The position numbers were made by a program, and so were the translations under genes. This document shows positions 1 through 7,287 of a stretch of DNA of 10,279 nucleotides, one piece after another. This stretch comes from Eggerthella sp. CAG:368 (GTDB taxonomy: Bacteria > Actinomycetota > Coriobacteriia > Coriobacteriales > Eggerthellaceae), in the NCBI GenBank assembly GCA_000434775.1, contig FR895488.1, forward strand, positions 102,626-112,904. Reading direction: 5' to 3'. The first letter of the stretch is position 1. Each line of letters begins with the position of its first letter. Below the pieces are notes generated by a model that was not told the origin of the DNA, did not search any database, and saw nothing but the letters and a program-made list of their open reading frames with translations.

Positions 1-696
1 TTAGGTGAGCGTTTTTATGAGGCGGGTGCAAACGTAGCCTTTTGCAGCGTTTCTCCTCGCGGGAAAGAGGAGTTGATGCAAGAGATTGCCGGAGACGATA
101 GAAGTCGCATCATGGCAAAATCTGTTGACGTTTCAAAAATTGAAGACATCGATGCATTTTTTACGAGTGTTGTTGAAAAGTTTGGTGCGTTCGATGTTTT
201 GGTGAATAACGCCGGTGTTTTTTCACTCGAAAGCTTAGATGAAGTCACCGAAGAAATATGGGAAAAGCAGATGAACGTAAACCTAAAATCTATGGTGTTT
301 ACCTGTCAATGGTTTGCTCGATATCATCGCGAACATAAAACTGAAGGAAATATCGTAAATATTGCGTCAATATCTGGAGCAACCTATAATCCTCAAAACT
401 TGCTTTACAACATTAGCAAGGCGGGTGTTGCAATGCTTACTAAAACTATAGCGCGTGATTTGGGGCCTGACGGAATTCGCGTTAATGCGGTTGGGCCTGG
501 TAGTATTCCAACGGATTTGAATGCAGATCTGTATTCCGATAAGCAGCGTGAGGCTGATCTTTGTGCTAAGCTTCCTTTGAAAAAGCGTGGCACAAAAGAC
601 GATATCGCTAATGGTGTTTTGTTCCTTGCCAGCGATGAGTCTTCCTATATCACGGGCCAAATTATCTATATAGAGGGTGGATGGCTTCTTCTTTAG
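1..696 (+). CDS. Short-chain dehydrogenase/reductase (SDR), 5' end cut by window edge
   Basis: Classical SDR that probably catalyses NAD(P)-dependent oxidation or reduction of a hydroxyl/keto group; the substrate is not identifiable. The frame is open from base 1, giving 231 visible residues. The N-terminal TGxxxGIG cofactor loop lies outside the window; roughly 15-20 residues are missing relative to the usual ~250. Visible family marks are NNAG (about residues 69-72 of the visible part), NVNL, the catalytic Ser123 in IASIS, the Tyr136-x3-Lys140 pair in YNISK (Ser is 13 residues before Tyr, as in FabG), then RVNAVGPG and the C-terminal GQIIYIEGG. It resembles FabG/glucose-dehydrogenase-like members. 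A nitrilase-family gene follows 93 bp downstream on the same strand. The family call is secure; the specific reaction is not. Confidence 0.93.
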   Translation, partial: LGERFYEAGANVAFCSVSPRGKEELMQEIAGDDRSRIMAKSVDVSKIEDIDAFFTSVVEKFGAFDVLVNNAGVFSLESLDEVTEEIWEKQMNVNLKSMVFTCQWFARYHREHKTEGNIVNIASISGATYNPQNLLYNISKAGVAMLTKTIARDLGPDGIRVNAVGPGSIPTDLNADLYSDKQREADLCAKLPLKKRGTKDDIANGVLFLASDESSYITGQIIYIEGGWLLL

Positions 697-718
697 TATT
701 TCAGAAACATAAACGTTT

Positions 719-747
719 TTGTAATAAACTTTGAATTGTTTTATTGT
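719..747 (+). promoter_or_regulatory. Candidate promoter for the nitrilase-family gene
   Basis: A -35-like TTGTAA (719-724) is separated by 17 bp from a -10-like TATTGT (742-747), each matching 4 of 6 consensus bases. The predicted transcript would start about 35 bases before the ATG at 790. ATTGT (743-747) and ACAAT (756-760) form a small 5-bp inverted repeat overlapping the -10, which could be an operator or chance in AT-rich DNA. Read-through from the SDR gene is equally possible, since no intrinsic terminator is seen between the two genes. Confidence 0.3.
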
Positions 748-789
748 TCGATTAGACAATGAAACAGAACACTTCGGGGATGGTTAGGT

Positions 790-1605
790 ATGTCTATTTC
801 TCAATTTACGCTTGGTCTTGCTCAGTGCTGTCATCCAGAGGGTGAACGTTATGAAGACGTGCTGGTAATGGCTGAGAAATGGTGTGAGGAGGCTAAAGAG
901 GAAGGTGTAGATATTCTCGTTTTCCCTGAGTCGCTTATGACGCGCTATGAAAAGGATCAGCAAGTGTTTTTATCTGAGGCCCAAACGCTTGACGGTCCCT
1001 TCTCTAAAGGAATGGATGCTTTGGCTCAGCGGTATGGCCTTTGGCTTATCTATACCGTTAATGAGAAAAATCTTCAGACTAACCATCCCTTTAATACTGC
1101 TGTTATTGTTTCAGATAGCGGAATGAAACGAGGTGTATATCGTAAGGTTCATCTTTTCGATACGGATTTCACGAAAGAATCCGATCGCATGAGTTCCGGA
1201 GATGCTCTTTTTGAACCTATTGAAACACCGTTTGGAAATATTGGTTTAGGAATTTGTTATGACCTTCGTTTTCCTGAAGTTGCTCGGTTTGCAGCGCTCA
1301 AAGGGTGCGATTTGCTTGTGTATCCTGCTGCATGGGTGGATGGTCGACTAAAAGCAGATCAATGGAGAACACTTCTTGCGGCTCGTGCCATAGAAAATGA
1401 AATTTTTGTTGCAGGGTTGAGTCGAGTTGACAAAGGTTATTTAGGGCAAAGTGGAATTTTTGGTCCCGATGGGGTGTTGATAGCATCGGGCGGTCAACGC
1501 GAAACGCTGATAACCGCCCGAATTGATCTTCGCGAGATTAAGGCTGTTCGATCTGCAATGCCCGTTTTGCTTCATCGAAAACCTACGCTGTATTTAAATG
1601 AGTAG
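790..1605 (+). CDS. Carbon-nitrogen hydrolase, nitrilase superfamily (omega-amidase/Nit2-like)
   Basis: 271 residues, the usual size for a single-domain nitrilase-superfamily amidohydrolase. These are cytosolic enzymes that hydrolyse amides or related C-N bonds through a Glu-Lys-Cys triad. All three are visible: Glu47 in FPES, Lys119 in YRKVHLFD and Cys156 in GICYDLRFPE. The YRKxHLFD and GxCYDxRFPE contexts are those of the Nit2/omega-amidase and YafV branch, which act on short alpha-keto acid amides; exact substrate is inference. The ATG at 790 is preceded by a weak purine stretch (GGGGA, 776-780) at 9-nt spacing. The gene ends only 4 bp before the stop codon of the convergent lutC. The SDR gene upstream may be co-transcribed, but no shared pathway is obvious. 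Confidence 0.93.
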   Translation: MSISQFTLGLAQCCHPEGERYEDVLVMAEKWCEEAKEEGVDILVFPESLMTRYEKDQQVFLSEAQTLDGPFSKGMDALAQRYGLWLIYTVNEKNLQTNHPFNTAVIVSDSGMKRGVYRKVHLFDTDFTKESDRMSSGDALFEPIETPFGNIGLGICYDLRFPEVARFAALKGCDLLVYPAAWVDGRLKADQWRTLLAARAIENEIFVAGLSRVDKGYLGQSGIFGPDGVLIASGGQRETLITARIDLREIKAVRSAMPVLLHRKPTLYLNE

Positions 1606-1609
1606 ACCG

Positions 1610-2302
1610 TTAGTCTTCAACGAAGACTATGGCTGTGTGAACAGGGCCGTGTACGCCTACAACACGAACGAGTTCAATGTCTGCCGTAGCGGATGGACCA
1701 CTAATAATAGTGACATTCGAGGGCATGTTTCCGCCAAAGTCTTTTCTTAAAGTGTCGAGGGCATCGCCAATTCGAGCAAAGATTTTGCTTTTGTTGACTA
1801 TGGCGATGTGTGAAGCAGGAATGGTGCAAATTGAGCGTCCTGATTCTTTTGAGGAAGCCTGAATAACGCTTCCTGTTTCAGCAATCCCCCCGTAAGCAAA
1901 AGTAATGCCGATGTCGCTTGATTGGGCAAGCATTATTTCTTCATGGCCTCTAGAGGAGTCCCAGGCAACCGCTTCAAGTCCGGCTTTGTTTAGCGCTTGT
2001 TCAAGCGCGCATTGTTTTGCTTCTTTGGTTTCGGCGAACAGAACTTTGCCGCCGCCCATATCAAGGGCAACTTTCGTAACAGTCTCGGCGAGGTTGCTTG
2101 GGGCTGTTCGGGCGATGCTCACGCCAATCTTTTCTGCTTCTGTGAAAAACTTTTCGACGATTTCATCTTTCGTCATAGCATTAGCAAGAATGAACTGGCA
2201 CGAGTTTTCAATGTCGATTGGTTCGATGATTTCGGGTGGAGTACTTCTGCCTAATGCGGAAGAAAAGGGCTTAAGGAACTCTTCTAGTTCTACGGTGCTC
2301 AT
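1610..2302 (-). CDS. lutC: LutC-type lactate utilization protein (LUD domain)
   Basis: 230 residues, matching the LutC/YkgG family, one of three subunits of the LutABC L-lactate oxidation system that yields pyruvate. The LUD domain marks are DIGITFAYGGIAETGS (about 130-145), PASHIAIV (162-169) and the C-terminal block SGPSATADIE followed by GVHGP (201-220). The family carries no Fe-S cysteine motif and none is seen here. The ATG overlaps the lutB stop by one base (TAATG), and a strong GGGAGGA Shine-Dalgarno lies about 8 nt upstream inside lutB, indicating translational coupling as the last gene of lutABC. The orientation is convergent with the nitrilase-family gene. The operon context makes the name firm; enzyme activity on lactate is inferred from B. 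subtilis and E. coli homologues. Confidence 0.93.
   Translation of the reverse strand: MSTVELEEFLKPFSSALGRSTPPEIIEPIDIENSCQFILANAMTKDEIVEKFFTEAEKIGVSIARTAPSNLAETVTKVALDMGGGKVLFAETKEAKQCALEQALNKAGLEAVAWDSSRGHEEIMLAQSSDIGITFAYGGIAETGSVIQASSKESGRSICTIPASHIAIVNKSKIFARIGDALDTLRKDFGGNMPSNVTIISGPSATADIELVRVVGVHGPVHTAIVFVED
1611..1629. other. Hairpin over the lutC stop codon, between convergent gene ends
   Basis: TAGTCTTC (1611-1618) and GAAGACTA (1622-1629) form a perfect 8-bp stem with an AAC loop. It covers the last codons and most of the stop codon of lutC and lies 6 bases past the stop of the nitrilase-family gene. No T-run follows on either strand, so it is not a canonical intrinsic terminator. 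It could still stabilise 3' ends or aid termination where the two transcripts meet. Confidence 0.4.
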
Positions 2303-3786
2303 TAGCTTTCTCCTCCCTTTGTTTCATTGTGTTTGTTTGTGTCAGTTTCGTAAGGAGTAAGGGAGTGGCGTTTAAACCAGTCTCTAAAGCGCTCTTCGGC
2401 TAAGAGTTCGAAATCGCGTGATCCAGTCCATCCGCGTAAAACAGGAATCCACGAAGTAGATGAGCCGAGCGCACCATAACTGCCACCCATTATTTTCATA
2501 CCCTTTGAGCCTGCGCCTGTAGCTAGATCATAGAGTTTACGGTTAGAAAGCACTTTTCCTGCTGTTGCAAATGCTGCTTTTTCGGGAGCGCCTGGTCTAC
2601 CTTCAGCGACGATATTGAGACGATGGTGGTGAATAAGTTCGTGAAGTGGAATTTTCACGGGACAAGCATCATCACATGCTCCACAAAGAGAGCAGGCAAA
2701 CGCCATTTTATCGGTATTGTCATAGCCTTCAAGAAGCGGCGTAAGTACAACACCCATAGGTCCTGGATAGATTGATCCGTAGCCGTGGCCTGTAATGTGG
2801 CGATAAACCGGACAGTTGTTCATGCAGGCGCCGCATCGGATGCAGCGTAGCATAGGAGCAAATTCACTCTTTAGAATGGTGCTACGACCGTTATTAACCA
2901 TAATGATATGAACAGAATGGGGGCCATCAGCTTCATCAGCGTTTGCCGTACCAGTGTTGATAGAGAAAGAGCTGGTGATTTTTGATCCAACGGCACTTGG
3001 CACCAGCAACGTTAAAAGAGTATCAAGACTTTTCAGGTTTGGTACCAGACGCTCTGCTCCCAAGAATACTATTTGAGTATTAGGTACGGTGGTTGCCATT
3101 CTGCCATTACCTTCGTTGGTCACAAGCGTACACGATCCCGTTTCGGCAACACCAAAATTACATCCGGTAACACCTATCTTTGCTTCAAGAAATTCTTTTC
3201 TTAAATTTTCGCGGAGGAAGTGGGTAATTTCTTCAGGATCTTCGCTTCCGGTATAGCCCTTCTTGTCTCGGTATAGATCACGAATGTGTTTTCTGTCGAA
3301 GTGAAGGGCGGGTACAACAATGTGTGAAGGTTTGTCTCCTGCGGTTTGAAGGATGTTTTCAGCACAGTCAGTTTCGATGGCATGAATGCCGTGCTCTTCC
3401 AGAAAATCATTGAGGCCAACTTCTTCAGTGACCATAGATTTTGACTTAACGCAACTTTTAGCGCCAACTTCTTCAAAGATATCAAGCGCCTTCTCTACGG
3501 CGTCTTCTGCAGTAGGAGCAAAATAAACCTTTGCGCCTGCGACTTGAGCATTAGTAGCGAATTCCTTGATGTAATAATCAAGGTTTTGAAGGACGTGGTT
3601 ACGAATATATGCAGCTTCCAGTCGGAGTTCTTCCCATATGGGGTTTTCTCTCGCTAAACGCTCGGCATTTCCAACAATTGTATCCTGAGCTTTCCTGATT
3701 GCTTCGTGCTTGAAATCATCAGTGAGAGCTTTGCGAACGCGCTCGCGAAGGGGAGCGTCGTCGTAGATAACGGGACTTAAAGCCAT
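2302..3786 (-). CDS. lutB: LutB-type iron-sulfur protein of lactate utilization
   Basis: 494 residues, slightly longer than B. subtilis LutB or E. coli YkgF. An N-terminal LUD domain (roughly 60-300) contains GVTGCNFGVAETGSCTLV, parallel to the GIAETGS block of LutC. Two [4Fe-4S] ferredoxin-type motifs follow: Cys315, 318, 321, 325 in CIRCGACMNNCP and Cys365, 368, 371, 375 in CSLCGACDDACP. The C-terminus (from about 460) is the usual LutB tail containing FRDWFKRH. The protein is cytosolic and expected to pass electrons from lactate oxidation, together with LutA. The ATG directly abuts the lutA stop (TAAATG), with an AGGGGG Shine-Dalgarno 8 nt upstream within lutA. No frame break or missing cysteine is seen. 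Confidence 0.96.
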   Translation of the reverse strand: MALSPVIYDDAPLRERVRKALTDDFKHEAIRKAQDTIVGNAERLARENPIWEELRLEAAYIRNHVLQNLDYYIKEFATNAQVAGAKVYFAPTAEDAVEKALDIFEEVGAKSCVKSKSMVTEEVGLNDFLEEHGIHAIETDCAENILQTAGDKPSHIVVPALHFDRKHIRDLYRDKKGYTGSEDPEEITHFLRENLRKEFLEAKIGVTGCNFGVAETGSCTLVTNEGNGRMATTVPNTQIVFLGAERLVPNLKSLDTLLTLLVPSAVGSKITSSFSINTGTANADEADGPHSVHIIMVNNGRSTILKSEFAPMLRCIRCGACMNNCPVYRHITGHGYGSIYPGPMGVVLTPLLEGYDNTDKMAFACSLCGACDDACPVKIPLHELIHHHRLNIVAEGRPGAPEKAAFATAGKVLSNRKLYDLATGAGSKGMKIMGGSYGALGSSTSWIPVLRGWTGSRDFELLAEERFRDWFKRHSLTPYETDTNKHNETKGGES

Positions 3787-4536
3787 TTAATTTGCCCCCT
3801 TTCCTGAATCAAGAACCTGTGCAATATGGAGCACCTTGATGGGGTGTGGCAGTATTCCTTCAGCCTCCATACGATCAAAACAGCCTTTGATGTTCATGAG
3901 ACACGCTTGGTCAGCTCCCACAAGATAGTCAGCTTCCGTATTGAGGGCATTCTGGGCTTTCTCTAAAACCATTTGTTCTGATATTTCTGGCTCTTTAACG
4001 CTAAAAGTGCCGCCAAAACCGCAGCAACGATCAGCTGCCTTCATTTCGACGTATTCTAATCCTTCAACATTATTTAAAAGGGCGAGGGGTTGTTCGCGAA
4101 CTCCAAGCATGCGTGTCATGTGGCAGCTTTTATGAAACGTAGCTTTACCTTCGAGTTTTGCCCCAACATCGGTTACGCCTAGAACATCAACAATAAATTC
4201 AGTGAATTCATAGATTCGGTTCGCTAAGGCTTCTACTTTAGGAGCATATTCCTCGTCATATGCCAAAAAACGTTTGTAGTCTTCTTTGATGGCATATGCG
4301 CATGAACCTGTGAGCGAAACAATCGTGTCGTAAGGTTCATAAGAATCAATAAGGTTTTTCATCATGGTAATTGATTCTTTGGTGAACCCCGAATTAAGAA
4401 GAGGTTGACCACAGCAAATTTGTCCGTCAGGCAGAGAGATTTCGCATCCGAGCCTCTCCAAAACACGAACAGCAGATTTGCCAACTTCGGGGTAAAACAT
4501 GTCTACCATGCAACCCGGAAAGAAAGCTATCTTCAT
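3787..4536 (-). CDS. lutA: LutA-type cysteine-rich (CCG-domain) protein of lactate utilization
   Basis: 249 residues from the preferred start. It carries two cysteine-rich CCG repeats of the heterodisulfide-reductase subunit B / GlpC type: Cys9, CCG at 41-43, Cys79, then Cys138, CCG at 171-173, Cys212. In homologues these bind a Fe-S centre. This is LutA/YkgE, the first gene of the lutABC operon for L-lactate oxidation to pyruvate. The longest frame begins at an ATG at 4545, but the AAAGG Shine-Dalgarno (4546-4550) would then touch the start codon. The ATG at 4536 has a 9-nt spacing and gives the family-like N-terminus MKIAFFPGC, so I chose it. A palindromic operator candidate lies just upstream. 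Confidence 0.95.
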   Translation of the reverse strand: MKIAFFPGCMVDMFYPEVGKSAVRVLERLGCEISLPDGQICCGQPLLNSGFTKESITMMKNLIDSYEPYDTIVSLTGSCAYAIKEDYKRFLAYDEEYAPKVEALANRIYEFTEFIVDVLGVTDVGAKLEGKATFHKSCHMTRMLGVREQPLALLNNVEGLEYVEMKAADRCCGFGGTFSVKEPEISEQMVLEKAQNALNTEADYLVGADQACLMNIKGCFDRMEAEGILPHPIKVLHIAQVLDSGKGAN

Positions 4537-4545
4537 GAATGACAT

Positions 4546-4550
4546 CCTTT
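4546..4550 (-). promoter_or_regulatory. Ribosome binding site that decides the lutA start
   Basis: The - strand reads GAAAGG followed directly by ATG (4545) and, 9 nt later, a second in-frame ATG (4536). Normal spacing favours 4536, removing three residues (MSF) from the longest possible protein. Confidence 0.7.
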
Positions 4551-4554
4551 CGAA

Positions 4555-4572
4555 TTAGTGAGTGTTCACTAA
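4555..4572 (-). promoter_or_regulatory. Perfect inverted repeat upstream of lutA, candidate repressor operator
   Basis: TTAGTGA (4555-4561) and TCACTAA (4566-4572) form perfect 7-bp arms around GTGT. The 18-bp size, short spacer and TGA/TCA core resemble operators of TetR-family repressors (known family style; the assignment here is inference). It sits 5 bp upstream of the lutA Shine-Dalgarno and downstream of the promoter candidate, where a bound protein would block elongation. The hairpin lacks a following T-run, so it is not a terminator. B. subtilis lut is controlled by the GntR-family LutR; no regulator gene is within this window. Confidence 0.6.
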
Positions 4573-4625
4573 GAATGAAATGAGCGCTGAGAGCTTCGCG
4601 CAGCAAATCAATGTATTGGAGTGTA

Positions 4626-4654
4626 ATAATAGATCATTTCCGTTTGCTGAACAA
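4626..4654 (-). promoter_or_regulatory. Candidate lutABC promoter
   Basis: On the - strand a -35-like TTGTTC (4654-4649, 3 of 6 matches) is followed after exactly 17 bp by TATTAT (4631-4626, 5 of 6 matches to TATAAT). An AT-rich block with the palindrome ATTTATAAAT (4664-4673) lies just upstream and could help as an UP-like element. Transcription would start near 4619, giving a leader of about 80 bases that includes the inverted repeat at 4555-4572. Confidence 0.4.
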
Positions 4655-4694
4655 AAAGAATGAATTTATAAATAAATAGCTCTTATCGAGTGTT

Positions 4695-5588
4695 TTAGAC
4701 GGGGATACCAGGGCGTCTTAGCGCGTTTGCTTCATTCAAACGGTGAGGTGATCGGTGAAAAGTTATGAAATCTGTTTTGTGTTCATCGAACGCTTTTTCG
4801 CCTTCAGAAAGACCAAAAGGATGATATAAAACCTCAACATCTTTTCCATATCGTAGGGCATGCTGGTGAAGCGAGGATAATGCTTGGTCAGATAAATCTT
4901 CCATGTGTCCTGAAAAAAGAATTCCGCTGAAAAAGTTTGTTGGTTGATTTGTTGGTATGGGTCGTTTTGAACACTGTGCCCAAAGGGCGGCGAGTAGTTC
5001 AGTTTTAATAACATTGATAGGCTGTATTTTTTTTCGAAGTTTTGGTTGGTCGCGTAAATACACGTTGCACTCGAGAGGAACTCGTATGTGATCAGGCTTA
5101 CATGAGATAGCTTGTAAGGCGAGTTCAAGAGCGCGATATACCAGCGGAATTGTATGAAAATGTTGGTGGCTATCAAGTCTTAAGCTGGTTTTGAGTGTGG
5201 GAAATTGCTCAAGAAACCGTTCAATTTGGCAGATAAATTCAAGTGCAATTTGCACAAGTAATTCTTCATTATTGGGCAGATAGGAGCGCTTCAAAAGATC
5301 AATGAAGCTCAGTTTAAACATACCCCGATCGTCCACTAAAAGAGGAACTTCACTTTTTGGGGCACAGCTTGGGCCTTCAACTATATTGAGATGAACGGTG
5401 GCAAGGAGTTTTCCTTCTTCAATGAAGGGTTTTGCGAGCTGTGTACATTCCTTAAAACTGGGCGAATTGGGAAAAATACTCACAGAGGTTAATCTGCCAG
5501 AATTTCCGCAGACTTTACTTAAGCTGAGAATACGTCCTGCTTGTTTGGGGTTGAGTCCAAAATCATCGGCATGAAAAATAATAGACAT
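4695..5588 (-). CDS. YdjC/ChbG/HpnK-family carbohydrate deacetylase
   Basis: 297 residues. This family removes N-acetyl groups from sugars in a metal-dependent way; known members act on diacetylchitobiose phosphate (ChbG) or hopanoid-linked N-acetylglucosamine (HpnK). Visible marks are the N-terminal FHADDFGLN with Asp8-Asp9, TVHLN with metal-ligand candidate His66, LDSHQHFH with Asp139 and His141/His143, and EVLYHPFG with His256 near the C-terminus. No signal peptide is seen, so it should be cytosolic. The ATG at 5588 has GGGAG about 10 nt upstream. It is divergent from a GT-C glycosyltransferase gene across 94 bp, with a flippase gene further on, which points to glycan or glycolipid work rather than chitobiose catabolism (no PTS genes here). 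The substrate is unknown. Confidence 0.9.
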   Translation of the reverse strand: MSIIFHADDFGLNPKQAGRILSLSKVCGNSGRLTSVSIFPNSPSFKECTQLAKPFIEEGKLLATVHLNIVEGPSCAPKSEVPLLVDDRGMFKLSFIDLLKRSYLPNNEELLVQIALEFICQIERFLEQFPTLKTSLRLDSHQHFHTIPLVYRALELALQAISCKPDHIRVPLECNVYLRDQPKLRKKIQPINVIKTELLAALWAQCSKRPIPTNQPTNFFSGILFSGHMEDLSDQALSSLHQHALRYGKDVEVLYHPFGLSEGEKAFDEHKTDFITFHRSPHRLNEANALRRPGIPV

Positions 5589-5640
5589 GTAAAACCAACT
5601 CCCATGGATTGTTTTCGTTCGTTTTATGCATTATCGCACG

Positions 5641-5667
5641 ATCTGAATATCTCTAAGATAATCAGAT
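5641..5667 (+). promoter_or_regulatory. Inverted repeat just before the ribosome binding site of the glycosyltransferase gene
   Basis: ATCTGA (5641-5646) pairs with TCAGAT (5662-5667), and TATCT (5648-5652) pairs with AGATA (5656-5660). That is 11 base pairs with one A/A mismatch and a CTA loop. It ends 3 bases before the GGAG (5671-5674) that precedes the ATG at 5683. It may be an operator in the 94-bp divergent spacer or an mRNA hairpin affecting ribosome access. There is no T-run, so it is not a terminator. Confidence 0.45.
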
Positions 5668-5682
5668 AAAGGAGAAATATAG

Positions 5683-7287
5683 ATGAATATAACAGTAAAC
5701 GATAAATCTGTAGATTCAGTTTTAACTAGTCGTGCTTTTCATATTGTTCTTTTAATTGTTGGAACAGTTTTTTTATCGCTTAACGCATTTCATAATAACG
5801 TTTGGTTTGATGAGAGCTATTCTGTCGCGATAGCTAACCACGATTTTGGAGACATTTGGTACGTAGGCTCTGGGGATGTTCACCCTGTTTTGTATTATTG
5901 GGGATTGCATGTTCTCTATATTATCTTTGGGCAGAACCTTGTAGTGTATCGTCTTGTTACCTTGCTAGGCGTTGCTGCTGTTGCTTGGTTGGGGTTTGTT
6001 TGTTTACGCAAAGATTTCAGCGCTAAAATCGGTGTCTTGTTTTCTTTTCTTGTTCTTACTATGCCCTATGTAACAATCATGGCTACCGAGATTCGTATGT
6101 ATTCCTGGGTATTTTTCACTGTTTCGGTATGCGCTCTTTTTTCCTTTAGGATTGCCCAATCGTTGAGTTTGAGAGTATCGATTCCTTATAGATGGTGGGT
6201 TGTCTTTTTTCTTTCGAGTTTAGCGAGTGCTTACTTGCATTATTTTGGGGTATTGACGGCTTTTTTAATCAATGCCATGTTTCTTTGTTTTCTTTTAAGA
6301 CACAGAGAGGGGAATAAAAGGACCATCCTGATATTCATCGTACAAGCTCTTGTTCAAGTTTTATTGTATCTACCTTGGCTGTCTGTTTTACTTAATCAAG
6401 TTGGGGTTGTTTCAGAATCGTACTGGGCAAATATTTCTCCAGAAGCAGTGTTTAATCTTTTAACGTATCTGGTTGCAACTGACAACATGTGCTTTGCATG
6501 GCGTGGCGAATATGGGTTAGAAGCGCAAATTACCATGGTCATGTTGTTCTGTGTATTCTTGGTGATTTGCTTTGTTTTTCTTTGTTCGCTTTATAAACAA
6601 AAGAAACAGAAGACGAATAGAGAAGACTCTTCTTTTGTAGCCGATCGCACAGACATTAAAGCGGCTTGCCTTGCCTTTGGGTTGTATGTCGGTGTCATTG
6701 TTTTGTCACTCATTGTCTCTGTTGTGATGGATTCGTTCATTCTGTATTACCGCTATGTGTTTGTGGCTTCCGCTCCATTTTTGTTTGCGTTTTCAGTTTT
6801 ACTTTCCCGTATTAAACCGCAGTTAGTGACCCGTCTTTTTTGTGCTTTAATGCTTTGCGTTGCTATCGCTAATCAGATTATCTTGCTGCGCGATAACTAT
6901 TCCGCAGAAAACAATGAGGCTCTTGAGTATTTCGAAGAACAGGCAAAGGATGGTGCCCTTGTTCTTTCTTCTGATATTGGGGTAGAGGGTGTAACCTGTG
7001 TTGCTTATCCAGAGATCGAGGAGACTTACCTTGATTGGCAAGAGGGAAATTGGGCGCAATCGTATTTGGCCTACGCCCCTTCACTGAAGAGTGTGAAAAC
7101 GTGGGATGCGGCGCTTGATGGATATAAGGGAATCTTCATTGTGCTTGGTCAGTCACCAAAAGGAGAGGAACCAAGTGACGTAAATGATATTGTTCGAAGA
7201 AACGATGTTTCTTTGGTTGAATTTGAACGGTTTTATCGTCCTTATGAGAGAACCTATTTTACCGTTGCTCTTCTGGAAAAAGTCTGA
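5683..7287 (+). CDS. GT-C membrane glycosyltransferase (family 39 / PMT_2 / ArnT-like)
   Basis: 534 residues with about 10-11 hydrophobic segments, the first at about 17-36 and the last near 375-400, then a soluble C-terminal part of about 130 residues. Just after the first segment comes WFDESYS, whose Asp43-Glu44 is the typical GT-C acidic motif on the outer face. DVHPVLYYW (66-74) is the matching HPxxYY loop motif of family-39-like enzymes. Such proteins transfer a sugar from a polyprenyl-phosphate donor to an acceptor outside the membrane; neither is identifiable here. The start is supported by AGGAG 8 nt upstream. The 3' end overlaps the convergent flippase gene by 34 bp. The deacetylase gene is divergent. 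The fold call is strong; the specific function is open. Confidence 0.87.
   Translation: MNITVNDKSVDSVLTSRAFHIVLLIVGTVFLSLNAFHNNVWFDESYSVAIANHDFGDIWYVGSGDVHPVLYYWGLHVLYIIFGQNLVVYRLVTLLGVAAVAWLGFVCLRKDFSAKIGVLFSFLVLTMPYVTIMATEIRMYSWVFFTVSVCALFSFRIAQSLSLRVSIPYRWWVVFFLSSLASAYLHYFGVLTAFLINAMFLCFLLRHREGNKRTILIFIVQALVQVLLYLPWLSVLLNQVGVVSESYWANISPEAVFNLLTYLVATDNMCFAWRGEYGLEAQITMVMLFCVFLVICFVFLCSLYKQKKQKTNREDSSFVADRTDIKAACLAFGLYVGVIVLSLIVSVVMDSFILYYRYVFVASAPFLFAFSVLLSRIKPQLVTRLFCALMLCVAIANQIILLRDNYSAENNEALEYFEEQAKDGALVLSSDIGVEGVTCVAYPEIEETYLDWQEGNWAQSYLAYAPSLKSVKTWDAALDGYKGIFIVLGQSPKGEEPSDVNDIVRRNDVSLVEFERFYRPYERTYFTVALLEKV

Noticed and set aside
711..718. AAACGTTT palindrome after the SDR stop, considered as a terminator
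   Set aside because: Zero loop, short and AT-only apart from the central CG; it cannot form a usable terminator hairpin.
367..759. 130-codon - strand frame opposite the SDR gene
   Set aside because: Antisense shadow of a conserved SDR region; the translated sequence shows no family features.
1905..2360. Open + strand frames of 85-151 codons opposite lutC and the end of lutB
   Set aside because: They lie entirely or mostly over well-identified - strand coding sequence, show no family motif and have low-complexity, shadow-like composition.
4763..5176. 137-codon - strand frame inside the deacetylase gene
   Set aside because: Same-strand alternative frame within a gene that has all family motifs in its own frame; no independent start signal.
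6824..6830. Second TTAGTGA half-site matching the lut palindrome arm
   Set aside because: Single half-site inside the glycosyltransferase coding region with no facing arm; expected by chance.
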